Assembly (NCBI GenBank): GCA_026545225.1
Contig: CM048850.1
Coordinates: 3,100,001-3,164,000, forward strand
Source of the DNA: Cornus controversa
Lineage: Eukaryota; Streptophyta; Magnoliopsida; Cornales; Cornaceae
Direction: 5' to 3'
DNA: 64,000 bases
Of the stretch, positions 1 to 12,120 are shown in pieces. The notes under the pieces were generated by a model that was given only the letters and a program-made list of their open reading frames with translations, searched no databases and was not told the DNA's origin. The translations under genes were made by a program, and so were the position numbers. Within the stretch, counting starts at the first letter, position 1. Each line of letters opens with the position of its first letter.

Positions 1-952
1 GAGAGTCTCATACTGCAGATAAATGTTATGACATAAGAGGCAAACCATGTTTTAATCAAACTAGTGATCCTTTACACTAAGACTAGTACTTTAATGCTTT
101 AGAGTTCCAAGTTCTTATACTAGTGATTCTGTGATACAAGGGAGACATACAATGCTTTAGTCCGATGCTTGAGTCCAACAGCAACAGCAATTGCTATTAT
201 CGATATAGCTAATTTTTTCTATGCGCATAATGCTTTTGTTTAGCACATTCTAACTTGTCCTCTTGGGTCATTCATCCAGTAGTTTCATTCTCTTCTTTGG
301 ATATTCTTATTCTGAACAAATTGTCATACTTGTTGATAGTCATACATGTAATGTAGTGGGTAGTGGTTCTGTTAATATACATCATCTCTGAGTTTATCAG
401 CAGTGCACTATACTTTTTAGTTCCCTTTCAATTTCCTTACTGTCATTAAATTGACTAAGGCACAGTTCTACAACATTTTACTCATCCTCTTTTGTTTTTT
501 AGGACCTTGACACTGGGAAGACTATTGTGGAGGTCATGAGCTGGATGCTCTCTTACTGATATTGACTTCAATATTGGAAATGTTGCTCTTCAAGCAAGTG
601 TTTCTCAACTTTCTCCTCAAAATGGCATACTGACTAGATTATCCTTTATTGATGCTGACTCCAATAAGGAATTCTTGGGAGATGTTCTCATCACTACATG
701 TTTTTGTTAATTGCAAATCTTCATCTGTTCTTGGAGGAAGAAGTCCTTAATGTTATTTCAATATTCGGAGCTCCCTTTATTTGAATTGCAACCTCAAGTT
801 CTTAATTATGCAAGATTTGCTCGGGTTCTCTCCAGGTGTTAAATTGATCCTCATGTTATTAATTGTATGTTTGTGAGTAAGTTGAGCACTCAAAGGGAAA
901 CAAGTGTTGGAATCCTCAAGTGTCTCTCTCTCGCTCTATTGGTAACCACCAA
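1..952 (+). pseudogene. Copia retrotransposon relic 1, protease to integrase part (5' piece)
   Basis: This is decayed Ty1-copia polyprotein with many stops and frame changes. Recognisable pieces are a GSGSVNI stretch near 355-385 that usually follows the aspartic protease, the pre-integrase motif DLDTGKTI near 505-530, and the end of the integrase near 705-910 (VLGGRSP, then ELQPQV, DPHVINCMFV). Much of the integrase core, including its DDE residues, is missing. The gypsy element at 958 interrupts it, and it resumes at 9974. Before about 180 nothing clear is seen. It has no ORF and is surely dead. The family identity rests on motif order rather than on a search. Confidence 0.75.
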
Positions 953-957
953 TGATA

Positions 958-2972
958 TGTAGACCGGTTTTGTTTTATTTATTTATTTTTCCGAAAATAG
1001 CTATAAATGGTTTCTGCATGTGTTATATATGTGAATTAAATATATAGGGACTTATTTTGAAGTTCGGAGAGTTTTCTGAGTTGTTTAGCTCATTTTGAGA
1101 TTTTCGGGTCGGTGGGGCCCGAGGTGCCAGACGGGTGGGTCCGGGGAACCAAAAAATTTGACGGAAATTTTTATTTTTTTATTTTAAGTTATTTAAGGGA
1201 TTAGAAGAGGGATGGAATGATTTTGGGAACCGTAGTGCTTTCCTAGGTTTAAATGAAGCCGGAAGAGTACTTTAAGTGACAAAAGGGTATTTTGGTCATT
1301 TCGCGTTAGAGATATTATAAATATAGATTTTTGGGATTAAGGATCAGATTTCATAAAGTTAGGGATCAGTTCTCTCTTTTCTCTCTTCTCCCACATTTCT
1401 TTTCATCTTCTCTCTAGATTTTGAAACCTAAGAAGTTAGATTTGAAGGTTGTCAAAGAAGTAAAGTTTGTTCTACATGTTGAGGGCTTCCTTTTGATTGG
1501 TTTAGCGTTGGATTTGGATGATTCTTATTCCGGCAGATTTGGGGCTTTTCACTAGAATTGCTTATAAAGTGAGGTAGGAATGTTTAAAGTACGATTTCCG
1601 GGGTTTTTGTGAGTATGTCGTATGTATGTTTACATATGGCAAGGTTTATGTGAAATTATGACAGTTTCTCTTTCATATAGATGCTGGTTTTTGGTTGCAT
1701 ATGAATCTTTATGTGCCAATGTGTTAGAAGTGGTAGAAATATGCTATACTTGATCTTATGTGTAGTGTATGGACTTGTATGTGCTTAAGTGATGGAATTG
1801 GTGAAGTTTTAGATTGAAATGTTATTTTTTTAAAAAATTTACCACGTGTTTGATAAAATGTTTTAATGAAAAATCTGAAATGCATGCCTAAGTGTTTGAT
1901 AAATTGTTTCAACAATGTTATATGTGTATTTGGCATAGGAAGAGGTAAATGAGCATATCTTAAAATTGTTCATGCATGAATCATGGCACATACATAGTGT
2001 TAGTGTATGAGGAAAAGTTTATGAAAACCGGATGGCCAAGAGTCGGGATCCGGAAGTTAAAAGAAAAGTTTATGGAAACCGGGTAGCCAAGAGTCGATAT
2101 CCAGAAGTGTCAATCAACCTAGGAGATGGTGTTAACTCAGCCCAAAATGGATCTGGACTGTGTTTAGGCCCGGGGGGGGGGGGGGGGGAAGGGTTATCAT
2201 TCTCTTTGTGGTTACTGTTACTAAATTCACGAAGGTAACAGAATGTGCCGGGTTGGATTGTCGATTTTGGTGATGTGAGTTCATGATAACATTGCATATT
2301 CATATTTAGTCTGCATTATCTACATGATAAATGTATAGTTTACTTTTGTTTAAAGTATGATTTCTTTAAATGGATTTTGTTGTTTATGTGGCATTCATGG
2401 AACTTTAGGAAGTGTGTTTTAGGCATTTCCTACTGAGCAAGTTGTCGCTCATTCCTATTATACAAACATTTTTCAAGTAATGACAAAGAGGTGACCGAAG
2501 TGTCCAAACCATGATTGGAGTTGCATGGAGATTTAGCGTTTTGTTTTAATTTTGTACATGAAGATGTAATTAAGCCACTTTTTGGATAATATGTTTTATG
2601 TTTGACATGTAGACATAAACTTAAACATGTTGTAACCTTTGTATATCCATGTATATAAGTTGTGGAGTGGTTGTTTCCAATTGATTTTGAAATGTCCAGG
2701 TTGGGTTTACTAGGTAAAGTTGAGAAATGGAACAAAAGTTGGTATTATAATAACCAAATGAACTAAGGCATGTGCATGTGTAAACCAAGGTGGGGCCCGT
2801 TAGTGTGAATTGTTTAAGACACATTTATACATTAATACATGAAGGTATGCTTCCGCGTTTACAAAATTTTGAGTTGACATTTATTAGACCAGGAATGGTA
2901 TTCACAATTATTTCTACATCACACCCTCGATTCTCTCGCTCTTAACCGGGTGTTGGAATTCAAGGCGTGATA
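958..2972 (+). repeat. gypsy-1 5' LTR
   Basis: This LTR is 2015 bp and starts TGTAGACC. A short stretch present at the start of the 3' LTR (about 18 bases) is missing here. It contains a TATA box and pyrimidine-rich leader near 1313-1400, a run of 17 G near 2172-2188 that the 3' copy lacks, and the end sequence GGCGTGATA, a mutated form of TGACA. It retains a 285-bp segment (about 1437-1722) that is deleted from the 3' LTR. Confidence 0.9.
1313..1400 (+). promoter_or_regulatory. LTR core promoter (gypsy-1)
   Basis: A TATA-type sequence, TTATAAATATA, is followed about 50 bases later by a CT-rich leader (TCTCTCTTTTCTCTC). The same TATA plus CT-leader arrangement occurs in the other long gypsy LTRs of this window, which supports it as the LTR transcription start region. 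Confidence 0.55.
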
Positions 2973-2975
2973 GCT

Positions 2976-2987
2976 TAGTATCAGAGC
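2976..2987 (+). promoter_or_regulatory. tRNA-Met primer binding site
   Basis: TAGTATCAGAGC begins a few bases after the 5' LTR. It differs by one base from TGGTATCAGAGC, the usual plant retrotransposon site complementary to the 3' end of initiator tRNA-Met. Confidence 0.8.
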
Positions 2988-3238
2988 ACTAGGTTTGAAA
3001 ACCTACGGATGAAGGGTAGGGTTGACCTAGATTGGGCAGAAGTTTGTTTTATATATGTTATGTGTTTAAATGCAAAACATGCTTACGAGGCTATGTGCTT
3101 ATGTGATAACATGCCTATGTGATTATGTGCTATATATGTTGCTCCTGATATGCATAGTGTGAGTATCCTATGCATATGATATGGGATTTATTTAAATGTC
3201 TTATTATTATTAATAATTGATTTGACAATTATAGAAAC

Positions 3239-4225
3239 ATGCCTCCAAGGAGACAGAGAAGGACGGATAATGTTGCATAAGAGGGACCCTTTAATGAGAA
3301 CCGTTTGGTTAGGGGTATGACAGAGGCATTAAGGGACTTAGTGCAGTGTACAACCGCAAAATTCCAACAACTGGTACCACAGCCGGAAATGACTGAAATG
3401 GACAGAAATCTGAAATATATAACTAAGTTCAAAAGGCTTCAACCCCCTATGTTTGAGGGAGGTCCAGACCCTTTGGTTGCAAATAATGGGCTCGATCAGG
3501 TGGAGAAACATTTAAGAGTTATGTCTATACCTGATGATGGTTTGAAAGTTACTTTGGCAGCTTATCTCTTTACAGAGGGTGTTGAAATATGGTGGAAGAC
3601 AGTTAATGAAATGCATAATGTGGACATTATGGATTGAGATACTTTCAAGACTCTTTTTCTGGAAAAGTATTTTCCTAAACCATAAGTTCACTTCTCTCTC
3701 ACGCTTTGCTCCTAAGGTGTTGAGAAATAAAGAAGAGAAAAGGTGGAGGTTTGTGGATGGTCTTCATTTTTCTATTAGACCTATTGTGGCTATTCTGGAG
3801 TTGAAAGTCTATTCAGAAACCATGAGAAGAGCCTTACTTGCTTAGGCCGAGGCTAAGGATAGGCGGGAAACTAGGGAGTCATGGAAGCAGAGCAAAAATG
3901 TGGGTACTTCTGCGGAGTGTCCAACAAAGAAGAAACCTAAAGAGAATCATTCTTAATATGTGGGACAGCAGACAGTACGATCTGCATGTACTGCTCCTAT
4001 TCCATTAGCATCTGTCAAGACTGGAGTAGTATGCTTTCGGTGTAAGCAGTCGGGGAACTACAAGGCAGATTGTCCTATGGATCAGCCTAGTGTGGGAGCT
4101 TGTTATGAGTGTGGTCAGCAAGGGCACATGAGAAGGAATTGTCCACAGTTGGGTGGGAATGCAACTAGCATTATGGGTTCACAACCGAGGCCCACTCAGC
4201 CTGCTACAGTCAGGGTTTAGAGCAC
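3239..4225 (+). pseudogene. gag: gypsy-1 gag, broken
   Basis: This would encode the capsid and nucleocapsid protein that packages element RNA. The start is ATG at 3239 (MPPRRQRR), in frame with the later open segment, but codon 14 is already a stop. A Retrotrans_gag-type core lies at about 3410-3850 (FEGGPDP, then AAYLFTEGVEIWW), with a stop at 3635 and a frame change after it. Two zinc knuckles follow at about 4030-4145. The first, CFRCKQSGNYKADC, has lost its histidine (Asn in its place), while the second, CYECGQQGHMRRNC, is a perfect CX2CX4HX4C. A further frame change follows the knuckles. It is non-functional. Confidence 0.85.
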
Positions 4226-4419
4226 AACCTCCACCACAGCCAGTTGGTTCTACCCAGAGTTCACGACCTATTAGGGGATCTACTCCTACTACGTTCACTC
4301 AGCAATTGGGTTTTCAGGGTAGTGGACAGCAGGTAGGGTCGGGTCTTTGCAGTCACTCTTGCCGATACTTCAGTTGGACCTTCAGCTGTCCAAGGTATTT
4401 TTCTTGTATTTAGTTCATG

Positions 4420-7400
4420 GGCTCGAGTTCTAATTGACTCTGTTGCATCTCATTCCTTTATTGCATCATCATTTGCACGTGCATTGGGATTGGAGGTTAG
4501 CTATCTAGAAAAGGCTATTTGTGTTAATATACCAGTTGGGGATACAGTGGTTTTAGACAAAGTTTGTCGGAAATGTGCTATTGAGATAGCAGGACGAACA
4601 CTTGACCTTGATTTTATCCTTCTCGAGATGACAGGCTTTGATGTTATTCTTGGGATGGATTGGTTGTTAGCATTTCATGCGACTATAGATTGTTGCCGAG
4701 GGAGAGTGACAATTTGTACCTCTGAGGGAGATTGTTTGCACTTTGTGGGGGATCGAGGTGATTTCCACACTTCCTCATGTTATGGCACTAGTAGTCGAGA
4801 TCATCAGATTTTCTTTTTGGCTAGTCTTTTAGCTGAAGAAGAAAATGGTTCGAAAGGAATTTATCCACCAGTTGTTTGTGATTTTTCCGATGTATTTCCA
4901 AAAGACTTGACGGAATTGCCTCCTAAGACGGAAGTGGAATTCTACATTGATGTTATACCTGGTACAACACCTATTTCTATGGCGCAGTATAGCATGGCAC
5001 CGGCTGAATTGGAGGAAGTAAAGAAGCAGTTAGATGATTTGAATGCAAAAGGTTTTATTCGACCTAGCGTTTCACTATGGGGAGCACCAGTCTTATTTGC
5101 AAAGAAGAAAGATGGATCTTTGGAATTGTGCATTGATTACTGAAAGTTGAATCATGTTACAATCAAGAACAAGTATCATTATCGAGGATAGACGACCTGT
5201 TTGATCAATTGAAGGGAGCCATTTACTTCTCTAAAATTGATTTGAGATCAGGCTACTATCACTTGAGAGTAAAGGAGGAGGATATCCACAAGACAGCTTT
5301 TCAAACAAGGTATAGTCATTATGAATCTTTAGTGATGCCATTTGGTTTGACTAACGTACCAGTGGCATTTATGGATCTAATGAACCATACTTTCCACACT
5401 TGTCTTAAGAGATTTGTAGTGGTGTTTGTGGATGATATATTGGTGTACTCATCTTTAGAGCAGGAACACGAATGTCACCCAAGGATTGTGTTACAAATCC
5501 TAAGGGTGAATCGGTTGTATGCCAAATATGGGAAATATGACTTTTGGCTGCAAGAAGTGAAGTTTTTTGGCCATGTTATTTCTGGAGATGGAGTTTCAGT
5601 GGATCCTTCTAAAATTAAGGCAGTAATGAATTGGGAGCGTCCAAAAATGTGTTTGAGATTCGGAGTTTCCTTGGTTTAGCGGGCTACTACAAGAGATTTG
5701 TGAAAGATTTCTCTTGTATAGCAGCTCCTATGACACGACTTACCCGCAAGGAAGTCAAATTTGTTTGGAATGAAGCTTGTAATTTAGCCTTTTAGGAATT
5801 GAAGAAGAGGTTGACTACAGCTCCAGTTTTGATAATACCCGAGCGTAGCTTGAGATATGTGACTTATTGTGATGCCTCACGTAACGGGTTAGGTTGTGTG
5901 TTGATGCAGAGTGATAAGGTGGTTGCTTATTGGTCTAGACAGTTAAAGACTCATGAACACTGTTGTGAAAAACAGCTGCAAATCAAGCACAATCACGAAA
6001 CAGGACACAAAACGAATCAAGCACAATGAACAGAACACAAGAATTTACGTGGTTCGGCGATGTGCCTACGTCCACAGCAAAGATCCGACAAAAGATTTCA
6101 CTATGCAAAAATCAGGAGATTACAAGTTTCAACCCAAACCCTAGCTCTCGCTCTCTCACTCTCTTTCTGCGGTTTTAGTGTTTTTCTCTCTTTTTTACCT
6201 CCAAACCCTTAGATGCCCTTATATATCGAATTACAAGAGAGTCCTAACCTGAGTCCAAAACCTGCAAGCGAAAAACGGGTCATAAAATTTTTTCCAACGC
6301 CCCCGGACCCCCGTGGCTTAAGGCCACATAAAGCCCATTTTTCAAGTCAATCAGGTCACAACGCGACCCGGGCCAAAACAAAATTCGGGCCACAACATAA
6401 CAAACACAATTATCCTACACATGACCTGGAATTAGCAGCGGTGATCTTTGTCTTGAAAGGGTGGAGACATTATTTGTATGATGAGAAATTTGAAGTGTAC
6501 TCGGATCATAAAAGTCTAAAGTACCTTTTTCTCCTAAAAGGACTTAAACATGAGACAGAGGCGATGGATTAAGTATATGGAGGACTATGATCTCAATTTG
6601 CAGTACCATCCGGAAAAGGCAATTGTAGTGGTTGATGCATTGAGTAGAAAGCCTCATGGGACTTTAGCTAACATAGTCATACAAGAATGGTAGATGATGG
6701 AGGACTTTGCAGAGATGGGATTGTACTTCAATGATGATGGTGAGCCAACTACTTTATTTAGTCTTGTAGTTCAACCTGCATTAATTAGTAGAGTAATTGA
6801 GGCAGAGAAACAAGATACTGAGCTAGAAGCTATTTATTCACAGATTCTAGTGGTGAGACGATGGAAGGTTGGACCTTACCGTCAAATGGGGGTCTACGAT
6901 TCCGAGGGTTGGCATTTGTTCCTTCTGCTTGTTGTGAGGATGTTTTACAGGAGTTTCACCACTCTCATCTTGCAGTCGATCCAGGAGGTCCGAAAATGTA
7001 TCACAATTAGACGACAATCTTGGTGGAAGGATATGAAGAGAGATGTGACTCAGTTTGTGGCAAGGTGTCTTACTTGTCAACAAGTGAGTTGAATATCAAA
7101 AAATAGGCTTGTTACAACCACTACCAATAGCAGAGTGGAAGTGGGAGCATAATACTATGGACTTTGTGACATGGCTTCCAAGGTCTAAGAAAGGGAATGA
7201 TACAGTGTGGGTTATAGTCGACAGATTGACTAAGATAACTCACTTTTTGCCTATGAAACTGTCTGATGATGTAGAGAGGCTTAGTAGGCAGTACATGGAG
7301 CAGATTGTCAGATTACATGGTTCCAGTATCCATTGTATCTAATAGGAATCCACGATTTACCTCGAGAGTTTGGTAGGGATTTCAGACAGTGCTAGACACA

Positions 7401-8234
7401 GAGTTGCACTTTAGCTCCGCATTTCATTCTCAGACTGATGGTCAAATAGAGCGTATCATTCAGATTTTGGAGGATATACTTCGTGCTTGTATTTTAGATT
7501 TTGGAGGTAGTTGGTAAGATCATTTACCACTTGTGGAGTTTGTATACAACAATAGTTATCAGGCCAGTATTGAAATGGCACCATTTGGGACGTTGTATGG
7601 CAGACCTTGTTGGTCTCCGGTGTGTTGAATTGAGGTGGGCGAGACAGCAGCCTTAGGACCCGACATTGTGCGTGAGACTACTGAGAAGATTAAGTTGATT
7701 AGACAGTGATTGAGTACAGCTCAGAGTCGGCAAAAGAGTTATGTCGATAGAAGAAGACGACCATTATACTTTGAGGTGGGAGACCATGTGTTTCTTAAGA
7801 TTGCACCACAAAAAGGATTAATGTGTTTTGGGCAAAGTGGTAAATTATCACCCAGGTTTATTGGACCTTTAGAAATTTCAGAATGTGTTGATGAGGTAGC
7901 TTATAAGCTAGCATTACCACCACAATTAGAAAAGGTTCATAATGTGTTCCATGTTTCCATATTGAGGAAATATGAACCCGATCAATCTCATGTCTTGAGA
8001 TGGATTGATGAAGATGTTACTTATAAGGAGAGACCATACAAATTCTTCATACGCGAGAGCAAAGTTCCAAGGGGTAAGACCATTTCATTAATCAAGGTTT
8101 CATGGCAGCATCACAATGTGAAGGAGGCTACTTGGGAGCAAGAGGAAGAAATCCGTTCTAAGTATCTAGAATTGTTTTTTTCAAGTATGGCTAGATTTCG
8201 GGGACAAAATCCTTATAAGTTGGGGAGGTTGTAG
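4420..8234 (+). pseudogene. pol: gypsy-1 pol: protease, RT, RNase H, integrase, chromodomain-like end
   Basis: The domains are in order. The protease (about 4430-4700) has the active site changed from DSG to DSV. Reverse transcriptase (about 4900-5690) keeps the FVDDILVYS catalytic motif near 5425 but has a stop at 5141 and frame changes. RNase H begins near 5800 and is cut at 5960 by a solo LTR; with that insert removed the frame runs on at 6408. The integrase zinc-finger region lies at about 6930-7090 and the integrase core at about 7110-7600, with several frame changes. The C-terminal 174 codons (7710-8234) are open and end in a chromodomain-like stretch (VSWQHHNVKEATWEQEEE). The stop at 8232-8234 overlaps the 3' LTR start, as is common in this group. 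Confidence 0.88.
5961..6402 (-). mobile_element. Solo LTR of a Copia family, nested in gypsy-1 RNase H
   Basis: This 442-bp insertion runs TGTTGTG to CATAACA on the plus strand and is flanked by the 5-bp duplication AACAC (5956-5960 and 6403-6407). Removing it restores the RNase H reading frame. Read on the minus strand it begins TGTTATGTTGTGGCCCGAA, the same start as the 3' LTR of Copia relic 2 at 13,734, and its far end matches 19,864-20,086. It is therefore a solo LTR of that family, left by LTR-LTR recombination. It contains the leader with the ACGTGGTTCGGCGA-like motif shared by these LTRs. Confidence 0.92.
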
Positions 8235-9973
8235 AAACCGGGTTCATTTTAGACCAGTTTTGTTTTAGTTATTTATTTTTTCGAAAATAGTTATAAATGG
8301 TTTATGCACGTGTTATATATGTGAATTACATATATGAGAACTTATTTTGAAGCCCGGAGAGGTTTCTGAGTTGTTTAGCCCCTTTTGAGATTTTTGGGTC
8401 GGCCAAACCTGGGGTGCCGGATGGGTGGATCAGGGGAACCGAAAAATTTGACGGAAATCTTTATTTTTTTATTTTAAGTTATTTAAGGGATTAGAAGACG
8501 AATGGAATGATTTTCGAAACCATAGTGCTTTCTGAGGTTTAAATGAAGCCGGAAGAGTACTTTAAGTGACAAAAGGGTATTTGGTCATTTCGCGTTAGAG
8601 ATATTATAAATATAGATTTTTGGCATTAAGGAACAAATTTCATAAAGTTAGGGATCAGTTCTCTCTCTTCTCTCTTCTCCCACATTTCTTTTCATCTTCT
8701 CTCTAGATTTTGAAACCTAAGAAGTTAGAAGTGGTAGAAATATGCTATACTTGATCTTATGTGTAGTGTATGGACTTGTATGTGCTTAAGTGATGGAATT
8801 GGTGAAGTTTTAGATTGAAATGTTATTTTTTTCTAAATTTTACCACGTGTTTGATAAAATGTTTCAATGAAAAATGTGAAATGCATGCGAAGTGTTTGAT
8901 AAATTGTTTCAACAATGTTATATATGCATTTGGCATTGGAAGAGGTGGAAATGAGCATATCTTAAAATTGTTCATTCATGGCACATACATAGTGTGAGAG
9001 TGTATGTGGAAAAGTTTATGAAAACCGGATGGCCATGAGTCGGGATCCGGAAGTTAAAAGAAAAGTTTATGGAAACTGGGTAGCCGAGAGTCGGTATCCG
9101 AAAGTGTCGATCAACCTAGGAGATGGTGTTAACATGGCCCGAAATGGAGCTGGACTGTGTCTAGACCAAAGGAGGGTTATCATTCTCTTCGTGGTTACCG
9201 TGACTAAATTCACGAAGGTAATAGAATGTGCCAAGTTGGATTGACGGTTTTGGTGAAGTCATGGTGTTGGTGAGTGTGTGAGTTCATGATAACATTGCAT
9301 ACTCATCCTTAGTTTGCATTATCTCACATGATAAATGTATAGTTTACTTTCGTTTAAAGTATGATTTCTTTAAATGGATTTTGTTGGTTATGTGATATTC
9401 ATGGAACTTTAGGAAGTGTGTTTTAGGCATTTCCTACTGAGCAAGTTGTCGCTCATTCCTATTATACAAACATTTTTCAAATAATGACAAAAAGGTGACC
9501 GAAGTGTCCAAACCATGATTGGAGTTGCATGGAGATTTGGAGTTTTGTTTTAATTTTGGACAAGAGGATGTAATTAAGCCACTTTTTGGATAATATGTTT
9601 TATGTTGACATGTACACCTAAACTTAAACATGCTGTAACCTTTGTATATCCATGTATATAAGTTGTGGAGTGGTTGTTTCCAATTGATTTTGAAATGTCC
9701 AGGTTGGGTTTACTAGGTAAAGTTGAGAAATGGAACAAAAGTTGGTATTATAATAACCAATGAACTAAGGCATGTGCATGTGTAAACCAAGGTGGGGGCC
9801 GTTAGTGTGAATTGGTTAAGACATGTTTATACATTAATACATGTAAGTTGCTTCCGCGTTTACAAGATTTTGAGTTGACATTTATTAGACCGGGAATGGT
9901 ATTCACGGTTATTTCAACATCACATCCTTGATTCTCTCGCTCTTAACCGGGTGTTGGAATTCAAGGCATGACA
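8230..9973 (+). repeat. gypsy-1 3' LTR
   Basis: This 1744-bp LTR is preceded by a short purine tract (GGGGAGG at 8222-8228). Relative to the 5' LTR it lacks about 285 bp. The junction at GAAGTTAGAAGTGG near 8725 falls where GTTAGA occurs on both sides of the missing segment, which suggests a microhomology deletion. It ends GGCATGACA, then the TSD TGATA. Confidence 0.9.
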
Positions 9974-11060
9974 TGATACTTTCCTAAAGTCGCATTATTC
10001 TTTTCATCACATGGTTCTGCTTTAAATAATTATATTCTAGTAACTCCATCTTCAATGTCTTTGCGAATTGCTTCAGGGATCATACTCAGCATTGAATATG
10101 TTCAGCTGACTAGACCATTGCATGTCACCAGGTCTACCATCGAAAGCAAAGAGTCCACATGAAGTGAACTCCGCCTGTACCTCCTCAATGGTCTTCTAGG
10201 CTTTCCAGCCATTGGAGGATACTCCTTTTGAGAATCTTTCCATTACCCTCCCAAAGGGTTCATGTACTCTCCATCCTATACAAAATGAGGTTCCTTTCCA
10301 ATTTATCTCCAAGGTCACGTTCTTTTGTTTCCGTCTGCCCTCTGTTGTTGTTGCTTATTTATATGTTCAGCCGATATCATCTTTTCTTGCTTAGGAAAGT
10401 GCTATGGATGATGAGATGTTACCTTCCATCAAAACGACACATGCAAGTTCACGCTTTTGGCTCCAAGAAGCAGGTTGTAGGGTGTCGTTGGGTTTATACA
10501 GCAAAGTATTACCCTTGTGGAACTATTGAGTATTGAGCATTTGAAGGCTCAGTGGTGGCAAAATAGGATGCTAGAAGTTTTGGAATTGATCTTTTGAGAT
10601 GTTTTCACCTATGGCTCCTCATAACTCGTTCAAGTTCTAATGTCTATTGCTATTATAAAAGCCTGGCATGTTACCAACTTGATGTCAATAATGAGTTTCT
10701 TCATGATAATCTCCAATAAGAAGTAAAGCAACCTCTAGGGTAAGTTCTGCAGAGGGAGTCAGAGAAAGTGTGCAAGTTAAAAAAGATATGGTATTAAACA
10801 GATTCCTGGCCACTTTTTGACAAGCTTAGTGTTGCAACTGCTTCAAATTTAATGGAACATCTTGTGTCAAATGGAACATGGAACATCTACTGTTCATAAT
10901 GTTGATAATATAGAAGTCCTTGGCAATGATATATATGGTATTAGTGACCCCAAATCCTCCTTGACTAAAAATTTTGCATATGAATGATCTCAGCCAACTG
11001 AGGTATTTCTTTGTTATAGAGGTCGTGGTCTAGGGAGAGAATTTCTCTCTCTCTATTCAG
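9974..11060 (+). pseudogene. Copia retrotransposon relic 1, integrase end to reverse transcriptase (3' piece)
   Basis: This continues the relic split at 957 and 9974. Pieces in order are a proline-rich linker, the start of the Copia reverse transcriptase near 10,440-10,560 (VGCRWVYTAKYYPCGTIEY, close to the family's usual GCKWVY motif), degenerate RT at about 10,600-10,860, and the region around the YVDD box near 10,900-11,060, where the box has decayed to HNVDN but GNDIYGISD is readable. Stops and frame changes occur every few dozen codons. RNase H and the 3' LTR are not found, so the relic is truncated near 11,060. Confidence 0.75.
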
Positions 11061-11790
11061 CCGTTGTGTTTTGACTACTGTCAAAACATTTTCAAATTTT
11101 TGGGCCAAAATTGGAAACACCATTTTGGTGTTTTTATTGTGTTTCGGCTACTGTAGCAGAAAAAATAAAATAAAAGAGAAAAAAAAACTTAAAACACAAT
11201 TTCGTTACGAAACGTGTTTTTGATTATTATTCAAAACACTCATAACAAAAACAGTTGTTCTGTTTTAGGCAAAAACAAAAACACAAAGCACAGACGCATG
11301 CCAAACAGGCCCAAATTTATAAACCAAGAATCTGAAAACATATACTACCTGACCTAATCATAAAAGCTGCCAACTTCCCTCAGAATTAGGAAAAACAATT
11401 CCAACCCAAATTCACCTCTTTTTAGTCCAAGTACAAGCACATTTATAAAAGAGAAAATTTGCATAACTTATGTTAATTTTCATGAAGAATAACCACCCAT
11501 TAGTAATTTTAGTGAGCATGCTGCAGTTCTTTTCAAGGAGCTTTGCTTTCTAAACCCTACTAAAACCATCAAATTATTTATCCACAACCCTGTCAAAGCT
11601 TCTGCTCCAAAAACTTGCAAAATTGTAAATCATGACCAAACTCATTCACCCTTAAACAGTGTTTTCTTTGCTACAACCTGCCCTGTCATAGTTTACTTTG
11701 CAGTGGTCCACACCATTTCAGGAGTTTTAGAATCCTGCTAGCTTTCTGAAAGTAATGGGTTTCAGAAAGAGCAAAAGGGAATTTTGCTTT
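11061..11790. other. Intergenic, no gene seen; possible small DNA-transposon scrap
   Basis: There is no supported coding sequence. The stretch 11,080-11,311 is AT-rich with A-runs and ends in CATGCCAAACAGGCCC. That end resembles many plant hAT-type MITEs, but no matching inverted repeat is visible at the other end, so no call is made. Confidence 0.4.
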
Positions 11791-12120
11791 CTAAGAAAAG
11801 AGTGAAAATTTCCTTATTGGAGGCATCATCATGACTAATAATTGTAAGTTTAAGCAAGTACCTTCAGATACTTGCTCATTCCGTCCGTTCCAAACTTCCC
11901 AACAAATAAGACACGGTAGAAATAATCTTATAATTCCCACTGCATTATCTGGAGAAGCTTCAGTCAACCAGCTACAACGATTTGCCCGAATCTCATTGCC
12001 TGGTATTGAAATACCTATAATCTGATGATAATGAGTCCAAATATGATTAGCAAGCTCTCCAAAATGAAACGCACAATCCAAGTTTTCACAGCCTAGGATG
12101 GTTCCAGAACAAGGACACAA
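11791..12120 (-). pseudogene. LINE (non-LTR retrotransposon) fragment, RT zinc-binding and linker region
   Basis: An open stretch of about 109 codons reads like the region behind a plant LINE reverse transcriptase (zf-RVT domain followed by the lead-in to RNase H). A Cys pair and DCAFHFGELANHIWTHY correspond to the family's pattern of a Cys-His site followed by a tryptophan-rich helix. LPCLICWEVWNGRNEQVSEG corresponds to the conserved WxxWxxRN linker. No reverse transcriptase or endonuclease was found next to it, so this is a 5'-truncated or rearranged scrap. An alternative is the C-terminal part of a domesticated RNase H-like gene, which is less likely. Confidence 0.65.

Larger units (their letters stand above)
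958..9973 (+). mobile_element. Ty3-gypsy retrotransposon, full-length but dead (gypsy-1)
   Basis: The element has two long terminal repeats (958-2972 and 8230-9973) that start TGTAG and end near TGACA. A 5-bp target-site duplication, TGATA, lies at 953-957 and 9974-9978. The internal order is primer site, gag with CCHC knuckles, protease, reverse transcriptase, RNase H, integrase and a chromodomain-like tail, which is Ty3-gypsy order. LTR length and tail resemble the Tekay/Del chromovirus group; that lineage call is inference. Stops and frameshifts break every domain, and the two LTRs differ at roughly a tenth of sites by eye, so the insertion is not recent. It sits inside Copia relic 1. Confidence 0.92.

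Noticed and set aside
2032-2303. Short overlapping frames in the gypsy-1 5' LTR
   Set aside because: They depend on the G-run and are not open in the 3' LTR.
11080-11311. hAT-type MITE
   Set aside because: One end (CATGCCAAACAGGCCC) looks right, but no matching inverted repeat or 8-bp duplication could be found at the other end.
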